Shown here: positions 12,801-24,391 of the stretch, piece by piece
How positions within the stretch are numbered: position 1 is the stretch's first letter
How the letters are laid out: every line of letters starts with the position of its first letter
Origin: Ascaris suum
Lineage: Eukaryota; Nematoda; Chromadorea; Rhabditida; Ascarididae
DNA length: 64,000 nt
Direction: 5' to 3'
Assembly: GCA_013433145.1 (NCBI GenBank)
Contig: CM024177.1
Span: 5,234,110 to 5,298,109 of the forward strand
Translations under genes and position numbers: made by a program
The notes under the pieces: model-generated
Databases searched by the model: none
Seen by the model: the letters and a program-made list of their open reading frames with translations, nothing else
What the model was told of the DNA's origin: nothing

Positions 12801-13720
12801 AACCGATTGCTTGCCGTTTAATGACAAAATATCTAGCTCATCGCACATATAACCGGCTGGTTCTATAGAAGGGCCTATTATCAGATATCTCATATTCTGT
12901 CACTTATTTCCCTAAAGATTTAGTTAATCGGCTGGCCCGTGGATCGAAATAAAATCGTGCAGATCGTGCTAACCACTCTCACATATTTTCCAGGTTGTTC
13001 TTGAACTTTGCACAGGCTCTGATCTTCTTTCATAAAGATTCCAGTCTTTGTGTGCACTCCTGTGTGCTGTTGTCCGTTCCTGTCCCAGCTATCGTTCAGT
13101 CATACATCTTTCGTCTTCTCATGTTCACCGCTACTTTAATGGATTTTCTAAAACTTTTTTTCCTCACGAAAGTGTAAAATTTGACATCTTTTCCCTTAGT
13201 TTTATTGCACTCGTCGCTTTTTCAGAACTTTGGTTCCTTTCCGTGATATGACTAATCCTAGCCCACGGATGGTCACGAGTTCTATTCTCCTGATCCACGC
13301 ATGGTCACGGATCCTGTCTTTCTATTCCGTAGATGGTCAAAAGTCTGATCGTCTTTCTCGTTTCGAAAATGCCCATATGCTAGTAATGCCTAAAAATGTG
13401 AAAGCATACAAGCGAAATCTTTGCAGCGTTTAGCAAATATCTCGGAGGATTCGACCTCGGTGAGTTCCCCTTTGCCGAGTAACGAGCGGATACTTCAAAA
13501 TGAAACGTCGTTCGAGAGGCGTGAATACACGGATCCGATCACTGGTGCAGCCACAATATCTCTTATTGAGCGTAGCATTACTCAGAGAGAGGTATTCTTC
13601 CATTGTGTAGCTGCATTCACTAAATGTGACGGTAAATTGATGGAAAAAGATGCCACGGTCCTCGTTAAGCCCTACTGCAAAGAAAATCTTTTGGCTGTGG
13701 TGAGATTTTCTACATTCTAG
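762..13720 (+). CDS. SCRIB: Scribble-like LAP protein, copy A (3' part of gene)
   Basis: This is the C-terminal part of a polarity scaffold of the Scribble/LAP family. The supported exons are 2087-2221, 3162-3242, 3760-3892, 7799-7943, 9963-10121 and 11662-11731, with probable exons 762-871 and 13427-13720. Joined, they give one frame of 375 codons including the stop. The region holds the KMKEEE helix, the SFEHILNN motif, VRTKKAE and WRQARYKSLE; the last two match the far C-terminus of human Scribble (VRTAKAER, WRAARMKSLE) as I know it. Exon order and phases match copy B at 48.6-52.5 kb. No repeat or PDZ exon is visible upstream, so the 5' part lies outside the window. Introns reach 3.9 kb. 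Confidence is high for the middle exons and moderate for both ends. Confidence 0.85.
2087..2221 (+). CDS. SCRIB: Copy A exon: proline/serine-rich linker, PPVAPKPK motif
   Basis: The 135-base phase 0 exon runs from a TTTCAG acceptor to a CAG/GTTGGT donor. It encodes 45 residues rich in S, P and A, ending with PPPVAPKPKINPKQ. The PPVAPKPK core recurs in copy B at about 48.7 kb. Motifs like this are typical SH3-binding linkers; that role is inferred. Confidence 0.8.
3162..3242 (+). CDS. SCRIB: Copy A exon: acidic linker with no partner in copy B
   Basis: The 81-base phase 0 exon (27 residues, starting NGVTHESVPLASLDD and ending GSSQ) sits between a GCTCAG acceptor and a CAG/GTTGCA donor. Copy B has no recognisable counterpart between its proline-rich exon and the following exon, so this may be a gain in A or a loss in B. 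Confidence 0.65.
3760..3892 (+). CDS. SCRIB: Copy A exon: SKLKKFE helix of the Scribble tail
   Basis: The 133-base exon starts in phase 0 after TTATAG and leaves one base at a GTGAGA donor. It contains MAFSSKLKKFEREIE, aligned with MTLLSKIRKFESAAQ in copy B (exon 49457-49592, 136 bases, same phases). Human Scribble has a comparable short helix (RQKYFE) before its KM-EEE segment. Confidence 0.85.
3893..7798 (+). other. 3.9-kb intron of copy A
   Basis: No supported exon was found. A 121-codon open frame at 4026-4391 lacks recognisable sequence or splice sites. An imperfect direct repeat, TTGGAACARTCTGCGA, lies at 5041-5056 and 5102-5117. A purine-rich stretch with two runs of six Gs lies near 6163-6178. 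Confidence 0.7.
7799..7943 (+). CDS. SCRIB: Copy A exon: DEVRKMKEEE coiled segment
   Basis: The 145-base exon runs from a TTGCAG acceptor to a donor at GTTTTA. It encodes KKPLLNEDEVRKMKEEE near its start and SFEHILNN at its end. Copy B has KKPLVSEEDVRKMKEEE and SFEHILNN in a 148-base exon with the same phases (1/2 split in, two bases out). The sequence between the two blocks has diverged. Confidence 0.93.
7944..9962 (+). other. 2.0-kb intron of copy A with exon-like relics
   Basis: Two open stretches stand out. 8189-8282 follows CTATCAG, encodes a helical-looking segment (EAGKKAMKEAAQETEKM) and ends at a GTGGGA donor, but its phase cannot join the flanking exons. 8283-8516 is a 77-codon frame beginning with GTG. 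A 51-nt inverted repeat (GTGGGAT...ATCCCAC) spans 8283-8333. A 12-G run lies at 9862-9873. None matches copy B. Confidence 0.5.
9963..10121 (+). CDS. SCRIB: Copy A exon: VRTKKAE-WRQAR Scribble tail
   Basis: The 159-base exon follows TTTTCAG and ends at AG/GTTGGA. It encodes VRTKKAENRL, a proline-rich stretch, then EQRALEHQKRHEWRQAR. The pattern matches human Scribble VRTAKAERR...ELRALEAEKRALWRAAR, the best family signature in this copy. Copy B exon 50776-50943 is equivalent (168 bases, same phases). Confidence 0.93.
11662..11731 (+). CDS. SCRIB: Copy A exon: RYKSLE helix
   Basis: The 70-base exon lies between TTTCAG and a GTGCGT donor. The split arginine plus YKSLEADSAAAEEVM continue the helix of the previous exon, as in human RMKSLEQDALRAQ. 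Copy B has an exon of exactly the same length and phase at 51811-51880. Confidence 0.9.
13263..13358 (+). repeat. 32-bp tandem repeat, about three copies
   Basis: Units start at 13263, 13295 and 13327, each with CCACGNATGGTCA or a close variant (CCGTAGATGGTCA in the third). The units are imperfect, so the array is old or decaying. It ends 68 bases before the putative last exon of copy A. Confidence 0.75.
13427..13720 (+). CDS. SCRIB: Copy A candidate last exon
   Basis: A TTTGCAG acceptor opens a phase 0 frame, RLANISEDSTSVSS, resembling RFGSIAEDGNLLEN at the start of the last exon of copy B (acceptor CTTTCAG). It then runs open for 97 codons, including EYTDPITGAATISL, to TAG at 13718-13720. 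The later part has no match in copy B. Possible donors at 13460 (GTGAGT), 13592 (GTATTC) and 13700 (GTGAGA) mean the exon could be shorter and the gene could continue downstream. Confidence 0.55.
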   Translation, partial: RLANISEDSTSVSSPLPSNERILQNETSFERREYTDPITGAATISLIERSITQREVFFHCVAAFTKCDGKLMEKDATVLVKPYCKENLLAVVRFSTF

Positions 13721-15590
13721 GCCCCCTTTTACCTTAAAAAGCCTTAAAGTAATTTTGCAGTGGGCTCGCCGGTGATGTTTTCTAGGCGTTTGTACTCTTT
13801 TCGCATAAAATTTCAGTTCATGAAGCACTTTTATCCCATTCTCCTTTCCACTCCTCTTATCCCTTCAGAATCAATGATTTCTCCATCTCAGAATTCATGA
13901 GTATGCAATGCCAGTAAGATCATAAGACAGCCTACCCAGGTATCTGCTCCTAGAGTATGTAGCTCAACCGATGACCATGCGTAATGAGGAAGTTTATGAG
14001 GATATAGGATAGCATAAACTTATAGATGGGATTTCGATATTCATAGGTGAAGAGGATTGCGTCATTGGGAATATTCCATATTCGCTGAAAGACAGACTTC
14101 TCTTGGGTTAAGGTCGCACTTAGAATAAACACTTCTCCAATTCACACAGCAACGAATTCTGTTAACTGAATTTCATTCCTTCAGACTGTATGTTTCTGCC
14201 GAAATGTTCTGAAATGCACGGGCGTCACAGCGAAATTCAAGAGACTCAGATGACTTCATAGAGTTTTACCGTAATGGGCTTTTGCGCTGCTTTGCAGCAA
14301 CTTCGCATTTTAGTGAGAATAGCTAGGTAGATGTTAACTTCGTCGTTTTTTATCGTCACTGCCTTTGCCTGACTTTGAGATCACTTATGGCATGGAATCC
14401 GCCAATCTTTAACGCCATTATGATCGTCTTTTTTGGATCACCGTTGCAGAGTTTCTGGTGGGGGAGGAGGTGCACTTTCAGTCGATCAAACCCTGCGAAT
14501 GGAATGCCATAGGGGACAAACAAATCTGAGCATTTCAAATTGCGAAAAGTGAAACGCTTAAATAGTCGTCGAATGATCGTTATTGTATGTGAAAGATTTC
14601 AAAGTTTTCAAAGAAAAATTAGCGAAGTTTTTGCACAAAAGTTATCCTCGTTGATTGGCCGAGCTCAGTTTATATTATCGAATGTTAAGTTGTTTTTTAA
14701 AAATATAGAAAGCGGTGTTTCCTCGCCGTTCATTAGCGGTCGTTTTCCAGCTACGTTGAAATGTGTTCATCGAATGAACTGCACATAGAAGTGGCACCCA
14801 CCACGCGAGCGAAATAAAACGTCCTACGGAACACAAGTTTTTCATGTGTGACGACGGAACTCTGGCACAATAGTTAAAGTCGACCATACTTCGCAAAAGA
14901 AAGGGCAAATTTCCGAAACCTCTGTCGGCTAGCACAATTAATGTAAATTCCCTGAATCGCTGACATTTTTCTATGGAAGAGAGGGAGGGAAATTCCTTTG
15001 CGATGAATTTCCTTCAAATTCAGTTCACTTCCTTCAGCATGTGAATTCCTCACCTTTTCACATCCTTCAGTAGAATTCTCAGTGTTTTTCTTTACGGATG
15101 GGAAATTTCTTCGTATAAGAATTCGACGTTCAATTTATCACTTCCCTCCTCTAAGTGCTTCTCTCGTGCGGATTCTTTTTGCACTGAACATTTTCCAGTA
15201 AAATCGGTCATAGCTTTCTGTTTCTTTTAGTCGAATTTCCTGAATTGTCTATCCACTTCCATCTTCTTATATTTTTTCTTATTAACATTATAATGTTAAT
15301 AGTTTTTTCATAGTCAATAAAATTGCACTGATAGTTTTCGGCAAATATAATATCCCCTCCTAAGAAGTGCTGAAAACAGCCTTTTCCGTTTTTTATAGAT
15401 CGTGGCTGTTTTTCGCGAAGGTGGTTGTCGTATGTGCTCAAAAGTCACTGTGATTTTTTTCGTATTTTTAGGTCATTAACAGCCAAAGCTGTTATTGATT
15501 TGGTGAAAATGAGCATTGTGATTGGATGAGTGCCAATTTCAGGTTGGTAATCGTTCAAAACTTAAATTGAATTGTTCCAACTTTTAGGTG
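13721..15590. other. Region after copy A, no supported gene
   Basis: No exon with convincing splice sites was seen. AATAAA motifs occur at about 14813 (in GAAATAAAAC) and near 15316 and could serve as polyadenylation signals for copy A; neither is proven. Confidence 0.5.
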
Positions 15591-17540
15591 AGCATGATGA
15601 TTTTGCTTGTGAAATTCTGTGGAAATCGGCGGAACTCAAAAAGCATTTCCGCCAATCCTCAAGAATCGATATTTTTCCGGCGGACTTAGCGACGAAACAT
15701 TGAAAAAAGTGTCGCTCACTTTGAACGGTAAAAAGCAGTAAAAAGAGTACTTTAAAAGCGCCCTACTTATTTCCAGATCGACACTTCATCGTTGCTACAA
15801 AAGAACAGTCCCTCAGATTTCGGTTATGCGGACGATGAGTTGAAGGAGTCGCGATGAGAGTGGAATCGTGCTTTTTAGCTTTATATGTTTATATATTCTT
15901 TGAAAGAAATCGTTCATATTGGCTGTTTGTGAATCACTGCCAAGATTTATGTAAGCGCTTTGCCGAGCAAATCGCATCGTCTTCATCATAATGACTTCTT
16001 TCTCCTCTATTCACTTCTTATTTTGAGCGTTATTTTATGCATCGTTTTCTTTTTTTTTTTTGCTTTCTGATCCCGCAGATGATGGTAAGAGATGAAGCTT
16101 AAGAGTGACTTCTAAACTATTTGCCAGTAAATGATAGTCAAAGATCGAAGTTAGAAATTATGACCGAACTATTGTGAGGCTTCCATATAGTCATTTGTAG
16201 TAAATTTTAGTTTAGAAGTAAGTATTTTATTCGTTCGACGCTGTAGTATGCGTTGTGAAAGGGAATTGAACTCGTCGCTGCCTAGTCCCTCTTTTTTTTC
16301 CGCTAGAACTCACATGCATTGATCCAGCTTCATTCGATCAGCTGTTATTGCACTGTAGGTTATTTTGTATGATGAAAGGTTTGTCGCTGAGGTGTCATAA
16401 AATTACGCTCACCTTGTATTTAGCTGCAAGCACGAGTGCCTCGAAGTATTGTATTTTTGTTGTTGTTGTCTGAGTGCGTTTTATAAATTCACACTTGCAG
16501 CTTGAGCTGGGCAGCGACTACTAGCGATTGGTGGGGATTTCTCAAGAAATGAGATCGGGCGGGAACGGATGGGATAGTTGGATACGTGCAATAGATAATC
16601 AATTCTCATTTCTGTAGCTCACTGTCCGCTATCGCACCGATCATCTTACCCAGTCGGATAAGTGGTCTTCAACAGTGGGAAAAGTTAAGGCGATGCATGA
16701 AAAAATGGGAGATGTGTAAAGTGATTTCAGGGAAGAAATCTAAATAAAAGCTCAATTCTCTGAAGACGAGGCAATCGTTATCGCTCGAGAAACAGCGCGA
16801 ACGTGGATCAAAGAAATCTATGTCTCAAATGTCGATGCGAAAAATTTGATGCCTCAGAAATTGGAAATGAGGTTGTCGAGCTCCAGAGGCAGCTATCTGG
16901 ATTGCTGGATGAGACTTCTCGCTGAATACTTTTACTATTCGTTGGAGATAACAGTTGATAGCTTATTAGCATACGTTGGGAACTTATCGCTTAAAAGATA
17001 TTAGAAAGCCGATTTTTTCCTGTCGGAAATCAATAATATAGTAGGAAGGCTTCCGTCAGATCCGAGAGCAGGTCACGCCCAGTTAAAAGAGCAACTGCGT
17101 TTTGCGTCACACGCACATTGTCGGTGCGCTTCACGTCGCCATTCTCTTTTTTCTTGTTTTATGTATGCGCCTAAACGTTTTCCAATATTTCATGTAATTG
17201 TCTACACTCCTGTGCTATTTTCACTTATAACAGGAGAGAGATGTCGATTGATGGATACGAAAATGAGGAGTGATTGTGAGGGGGGATATTAGAATCTTTG
17301 GAGAATATGAATTCTCTGATGCATGTCCTCGATCTAACTTTAGTGATAGAGACGTAATCAGTGACTGTTATGATTAAAATTTCATTCTTTATGAGCAATT
17401 TAAAAAAAATTTTTTTTCCATTGCGCTGAAATGCCATACAAATCGAGCTTGTATGATTTTTATGGCCCTTGCATTGAACAGCTTTCTGGATCATATTGCA
17501 GCCAGCGCGTTATCGGGTCGAAGCGCTAAAACAGTTATTT
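15591..17540 (+). other. Cluster of exon-like open stretches, unassigned gene or pseudogene
   Basis: Several stretches look exon-like on the + strand. 15779-15857 follows TTTCCAG and reads IDTSSLLQKNSPSDFG. 16619-16716 follows CTGTAG and reads LTVRYRTDHLTQSDKW. 16744-17004 is open in one frame for 86 codons while an overlapping frame (16764-16925) contains NLCLKCRCEKFD with a C-x2-C-x-C pattern. 17495-17532 reads PARYRVEALKQL before GTACGT. I could not join them in one consistent frame and recognise no family. They may be exons of a fast-evolving gene, a decayed pseudogene, or chance. Confidence 0.3.
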
Positions 17541-20500
17541 TTACCGTACGTATTTTTCTCTTTTATTAGTTTTTTTAAAGATGCGCCATCTGCCCCTGTG
17601 TCAGTTTAAGAGCATCACGCCATCCTCTTTCATTCGGGCTCGGCTTTCTTTCATTCAGCCTTGGATATATGCTATGTCACCTTCTTCCTGGATATCGGAG
17701 ACAGTCTTAGCATCGCTTTGCATTCCTGCTTGTTTTTCTTCGCTGTTTGTCTTCTTGTGCTTCGATGATGTCTGCAAAACCGAAAATCCATTCGTGGTAA
17801 ACTTCCGAGCAAAGTGAGTGACCGTTTTGATTAAAATCGAGAGAATCCCACCGAAACTCCATTCCGTGCATATCGCCACACTAGTTCTTGGCCACACTTT
17901 TCTCTAGCTTGGCCTATTTTGGAATGCAGCTGGTAGAAGGCCACACATCACTGTGCACCTGTGGAAATACCCTCATGCAGGTCGTTTAATTTGCGAAACG
18001 TTTAAAAACACCTGAAATATGTTGTGCATTGAATGCATCAATAATCCCTACGAGATCCTTTTAACATGAGATAGTTCCAATGTGGAGGCATTATAAGTGG
18101 TGCTGTGAGACGAGTTTCTTCCGCTCTCTCCACTTTCGTCGGCGTTATTCCCCGTATCGAAGCATCCACTTCGACGCTCCTCTAAATTTATCGCTAACGA
18201 ATGCACTCATTGCTTCGTTATTTTCATTCTTTTTTTATTTGGGAGCCTATACATTAATGTTATTAAAATGTGGCGATATATTCATTTATAAGCAGTGATA
18301 TAGCGATTAGTTATTCAACACTGGGATGTCGTTATTGGCGGTCAGTCGTTGAACGGTGCTTGAGAGCTGAATCGATTTTCCGCACCTCACATAAATATCA
18401 CAAATTCCCACACTCGCTTTGCATTTGCAGTGCTGAATTTTTTATTTTATAAAAAGAGAATATCTTATGATGAGACAGTGAAGATTAGAGGAAAGCAAGG
18501 GAGAGAGAGAGACGGATGGGCTTATAAAGCGTAAAATTACGGTATGGTGAAAAATGGCAAGATAAGAAAAGGATAGCTTAATTCGATTAGCTTTATGGAG
18601 AATTGAGTGAGAAAAAACTCACCTGTCATTTCATTGAATGATTCACTCGCCGACGCTATGATGATTTAAAGTGCTCTAAAAAATCAAAAAATTTCTTCGA
18701 ATATTTCTCGTGAGGATGTGTTTGCAGTATTTTTCCATTGACAAGACATCCATGTTTGGGTTATTTCTTTACGAAACAATTTCTGTCGCATACTCTTTCT
18801 TGAGTTGAGCTTTCGATTCTTGAATGGAATAGTAAGTTTTTCATTCGACTGTGAATCGCCTTACATTTTGATTCGATTTTCCTCTCGAAATGAGAGGAAT
18901 GCGCTCATTTATTGGGGTACTTTGGTGTGAGAGATGAAGAATGTGAATTATTTAAGATGTGAATGCCTCTTTGCCGTAGAGATTCTTTTGTTGACTTCGA
19001 CTGTCTGTTATCGCGATGTTCATCAGCTGGGTTCGGTGCGCTCTTGGCCAGAAAAATTTCCCGCTGTAGTTAAATTTCTCCATCAATTTCATTATTTCTG
19101 ATATTCTTTTTTCAGGGCTAAACTAATTTCCCAACTAGGGATGAAATTTTCTGCGGGTTATAGGAATGGGACTTGATTGTTCGACTGATCTAAGTGGTTT
19201 CCATCCGCCGATCGATCCGGATCGGCTGGTGGTAGGAAATTCCATCGAGCACGAAGTATTTTCTTTGATCGTTTTTTTGTTGTTTTAATTATGCATATGT
19301 GTTAATATGAGTGATATCGCCAATAAAGGATGTTCATTCTGAGCAGCGCGTTCGCGTGCAGAGACATCATTCCATTCAGTGGTCTCATTCTCCATTTCAT
19401 TGTTACCTGTATTTGCCGCGTGAAATCTCACGTAAATTCGGAATTGGCTAAGATGGGCGTCAGTTCAAAATCGGTGCAGAGTTGCGGAGAATTTATTTTT
19501 GTTGTCGGCAAATACCAAAATGCGTCTCGACGGAAAGTTGCCAGGTCTTAACGCCTTTAGAAATGCCTACTGCAAATAGGCCAGCCTTCTTTTTTCGAGT
19601 TAGGAAACGTAGATTGGACATGAAGCAGTCAAGGACCGCGGTTAAGTTCAGTCAACTTCTGTGAACCGACCATCTCTTCCAAACCACTCCGGTCTTATTT
19701 CGGGCAAAAGTCATCAAAAAATTATTGAGAAACGTTAAACGTTTGAGGTTTTGAATTTACCGGAAAAGCTGGTGATGGCGGTCCGTGGGAACGGTGTTCG
19801 TCGTTCTCAGAAATCCCCGAGAACGACTTGGGCGCGTCGGTCGACGTGCTGCTCGTGTTTTCCAAGCACAACATTAACGAGAAAGGAAGAGTGCACACCT
19901 GAGGAGGTTTAACGCGAATATTTGGAGAGTTTATAGGGCAGGTTTTCAGATGGTTAAGAGTTGGTTCTTCTACGGCAGTTTTCAGTAAATTTCTGATATT
20001 GTTTAGTTGGGATTACGAGTTTTGATTATTCTTGCTTTAATTCCATTTTATGAACTTATTCATGAATAAATCTGCCGAGAATGGAGTACCAGTGAATAGC
20101 GATGGGACTTATAAGTCGAGAGTAATGTTCAGAGTAGATTAGTCGTGCACACCACTCGGAGAACTACTTCTTTCGTCGCGCGATGTGCTATCTAAAAAGC
20201 AAAGCACATAATGTGCCGCATTGCCATTTATTCAGCACTAAAACCGTTATAGCATCAGCATGGATATTATCTATAACTGTAACTGGCTAGCTTCTTTGAT
20301 GACCACTCGGAGAACTCATATCTAGCTTCAATGGTTAGTGAACGATGTCTCGAGAGGACGTTCACCTCCCTCAAAATTCATATAATAGAATGCCATCTGC
20401 CAAAAGCTTTTCGATGAAGCGAATGCCGAATCCAATCGAATATATTCGCTATTCAGCTATATCCCACCCGTCGTACTTGTTATCCAAATAAACGTGTAGG

Positions 20501-23500
20501 AATTGATGGAAGAAGGTTTGCAGCAATTAAAATGCACAACTTATTGCCTAACTATGGCAATTTTGAATATTTCGAATCGATTTTGTTGCACTAATTTCCA
20601 AGCTGTGCTAATAACGGTTTATTAGTTCTGTGTGAATTTCACGTCGATAGACTGCAATTGCTGGTGATTTAAATTATTGGTTGCGTGTCGATGGAATGTT
20701 CTGCTTATTGAAGGAATCTTCATTCGTCAGTATGAATGCAATTTGTCTAACGAAGCGATAATTTGCAACTTTATGCAACGAGGTGTTGAAAAGTCTTATT
20801 CCTTACACAGTTATTTTTGAATAATGCAGTGTGCCCATCTCCAGATAAATTTCTGCATTTTATATCACTCATCAGTCATTCTAGAATGATCACTTGTTGC
20901 TTAAAGGATTGAATAATTAAGTAATCGGCTTTCGCTTTTCTCATCGGAGTTTCTGCCCGATCAGGATCGCCGTTATCAGTGCTAGACTAGGAAAGGGAGG
21001 ATGTACTAGGTGTGCGTTGCAGTATGCCATACTGCCTATCTTCTGTCGAAAAATGGTTTCGAAACAGCTGGGAGCATGGTCGTCTCGAAACAGCTCCTGT
21101 GTGACTTGATAACTCGATTCGTGGGGGGTGGCTTGTTGTCATTAGCAGTATTTGAATGAATGCTGATAAAGAACGAGTATGCTGGCTTTACAGTATTAAA
21201 CAAGGGGAGCGGTATTTACCTCAGAGAAAATTGCTATGGCACAAAGTGCGAGACGGAAATGAACCCGACGTAATTGTTTGAGTGCTCTTCTTCATTTTGG
21301 TTACGTTTCAAGGCATTCTACATTACTATTAAAATAAATTGCCCTATTGAAAAAAGGCCATTAAAATTTTATAGACGCCTAAAAAATGCAATAAAGGCAC
21401 ACCGACTTATTCGACGAACAACGCGTTGATTTATTGCCAAATGTAAGCAAAGCAAATATTTGAAAACGTTTACGGAAATGATGAAAGTCTACGACGCTTT
21501 GCAATGGTCCATCGAATCGTGCAAACAATACTTCTATCCTCTGTTATATTAATTAGCAGTATTCAAGTACAAATTTCAACTCAGTGTCATGAAATTGCAA
21601 TTGCGGTTTTATTTTTGCAACGAATAATTCATTAGCAAATCGGTAATTTATGCGCATTATACAATATAAATGCAGTCGCAAGTTTTCGTCTAAAATGGGA
21701 TCATCATCGAATTAGGAAAACTGTTCCAGATGGGAAAAGCGAGACAGACACAAATCGGGCGAGGAGGCTAGGGAAAGGGGGAGGGGGGAAGATGAAGTTC
21801 GCGCCGAACGCACCAACCAGTTTTATATGTTGTACATGAATTTCCGGTTCGTGAAAAAATTTTCGTTGCAAAGGGTGCGTAAATGCACTGCATCTTCAAC
21901 ATATCTATCAGTGAAAATTTCTTTGCCTTCTTTGAGAAGTCAATTTGAGGGTTTCGCATCGGCTCTTTCCTTATTGCTTCTTAAATAGATTCAGTATTTC
22001 ACTTGGATCTTTACTTCGATAAAAAGTTTGCGAATTCAGAGTTGGAAACTCGTCACAGCAACTTAAAATAGGACACCCTATAAAGTTGGAAAGCCTGATG
22101 CAGAGTTTTACCTTAGAATTAAATGCGACTTGCATGAGAAGTGTGCCGTTTCATTTATTAATATAAAATGTGCGTTCATAGTTTGTTTGTCCCTCCTTCA
22201 GAGACGCCCTCTCGCGTCGCTCGACTGTCTAAACTTTTCGGGGTGCTAATGTCGTGCGGATAGACATTTCGTTCTCAAGGTGGAGGGGAAGGGAGGAGAG
22301 TAGAAAAGAAAGGCTAGGAAGGGAAAGGGGAAGAAAGATAATGGAAAAAAACTTCTAAACGCTATTTTTGGCAGAAATTACTGCTTCCGGTTCCTCTGCA
22401 TTCATGAAAATTTAGTGTGGGAGACCGAATCACCTCGTTTTCCTTTTCATTGTCGCTTCATTCCATTGAACAACCCTTTGTGTCGAACCCTCTCCTTAAT
22501 GTAATAAAGTCCTAGGCAACTTTATGTGCTCTCCGTCGGGAATGACTTTCTTGCGTGAAATCGTAAAAAAGCATGGATTTGCTTGTTGTTTGCTCGTACA
22601 ATCGAGCCAAGTATATTGCCCTCAAACAACTGAGCCCTCGACGCCCGTCTATCAATTCGGTGTATTGTTAATCCTCCCCTCCCTCCTTCCAAACAAAATT
22701 CGATTTCACTCATTTAAGCTTTTTGAAAAGCAATAATTCGGCGGAGTAGAGTGTTTTAGGCGGTAAATTGCTGTCGTACAGAGACAGCAAGGTTGCATTT
22801 CATGTAGTACAATATTACCATAAGAAAGAAAAAGCTTTTCTCAGCGATCTGTGCTGTTGTCGATCACAGTTCGTGAGCACAGCACATTCAGCCGAGAAGT
22901 GCTAAAGGTCGATAAGCCTTGAAATCCAATCACCTATCACGTTTTCGATGGTGAATTTAGGTGGTGTAAAGGTATGCGAGGAGAGCACTTTGCAGATCTC
23001 TTCATAGCTCCGCTGCTTCTATTTTATTCCTTTTAAAAGTCACAACATATAACATCGCAACTACTGCAACAGATTTTTTTTCAACTCTCACCGGTACCTT
23101 TCGATGGTCGGAACACAATAATGAACGGATTTCCTTCGAATTTCTAGCAGTAAACAGTCCTGCACCAAAAATACCTCTGCGCGCCTATGTTACAACGAAA
23201 TATCCTCCACATCCTTCCAAATACTCCCCGTCTAGTAACAAAATCAAAACACTTTATCTACAGTGATATAATTTATCAGTGAAACAACGTTTGTCTGAGC
23301 GCTTGCACTTTAAAAAAAAATTGCACATCTACGCTGTAAGGGATGGTGTTTTTTGAGATCGCCTCGTAAGCTCGATAGGCTGTGTGTGATGGTACTCTTC
23401 CCAAAATGTATTAAATAGTTCTAAGATGCATGTAATAAATAAATAGTTTTAAGAAGTATTCTTGCATGTGTTTATTGGAGCTTTTCTTTACAATGAGGAC

Positions 23501-24060
23501 ATTTGCGCCTTCTTCGAGGGTCCTCATCAAACTCTCTAGTACGAGCGATCACTGTTATTCTAAGCTCTCCACTACCTCACTGTCTAATACAGCGTTAAGA
23601 AACAATACTTTATGTCAAAAGTGATAAGCGGATATTCTCGTCAATCGATAGTTGAGGAATATATCGTGTATCGATGAAAGAAACGTCGGACTTGAAATGC
23701 ACTCATATATTTTTACGTCATTTCCGTTATAGGTGTTGATTAATTGCTGTAACGCAATTCTAATGTAATAAAGTGTTTAATGAGCAAAAAATCTTCTAGT
23801 GCAAGAGTTGCAGGCAGTCTCGAGTTTCTTTAACCTCACTGTCGATATGTTTCGGTTTTGCAAATGTGAACGGTAGGATTCCTGTGAAGACGGGTGTTTC
23901 ATTTGTTAAGATGGGCATTCCATGGCGACTGTTATAACGAGCGATTTGCTTGTCCTTTCGAAATGAAAGGAAATGTGCGAGGTATATGAACGTATTTTAG
24001 AGCGAACTGAGTGTAGGAAGAATAGAACAGTGTCCCTTTCTGATGAAGCTGTAAGCGTTG
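17541..24060. other. 6.5-kb region, no supported gene
   Basis: One stretch, about 19745-19913, is open in two + frames and reads GFEFTGKAGDGGPWERC to a stop; it includes a perfect 9-bp hairpin (GTCGTTCTC/GAGAACGAC, 10-nt loop). A 15-bp direct repeat ACCACTCGGAGAACT lies at 20151-20165 and 20302-20316. Otherwise I see only AT-rich sequence. Confidence 0.5.
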
Positions 24061-24110
24061 ATGTTTATTTGCGTTAAGTGGAAGAGAACGGGTGGCCTGA
24101 TGGCCACATA

Positions 24111-24391
24111 CTATAAAAGGCAGGGTTTAGTTAAGGACATATGTCCTCTATATGTAGTGCATTTGCTCGCTTTAAATGAATGCCACCCAGGCGGCGCAAA
24201 ATAACGTCACCCGAAGAGGCCAAGAAAAGAGGAGGAAGAAAGCAATAGGAATTGCACAAGTTGGTGCGGCGGTGGCCAGGCAATTTGAGATCACATCTCG
24301 TCATGAGACCACGAGAGTGGCACATTGCAGCACTCTAGCGAATCGCCACTCTCGCACTCACATCAGTGCTCTTTTCTTTCGCTTTTAGTTT
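24111..24391 (+). other. TATA-like box followed by a 70-codon open frame
   Basis: CTATAAAAGG at 24111-24120 resembles a TATA box. Sixty bases downstream, ATG at 24176 opens a basic 70-codon frame (MNATQAAQNNVTRRGQEKRR) to a TAG at 24386-24388 that is more GC-rich than its surroundings. A 9-bp inverted repeat GAGAGTGGC/GCCACTCTC lies inside. It could be a small gene or first exon; no family recognised. Confidence 0.3.

Noticed and set aside
13430..13828. 132-codon minus-strand frame
   Set aside because: Antisense of the candidate last exon of Scribble A; the + strand frame has splice and homology support.
16764..17535. A PET/LIM (testin-like) gene
   Set aside because: The C-x2-C-x-C patch and a YR---L pattern are suggestive, but no LIM zinc fingers follow within 8 kb and the frames do not join.
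19745..19913. Spliced-leader or snRNA gene with a 9-bp hairpin
   Set aside because: There is a good hairpin, but no Sm site arrangement or leader sequence that I recognise.
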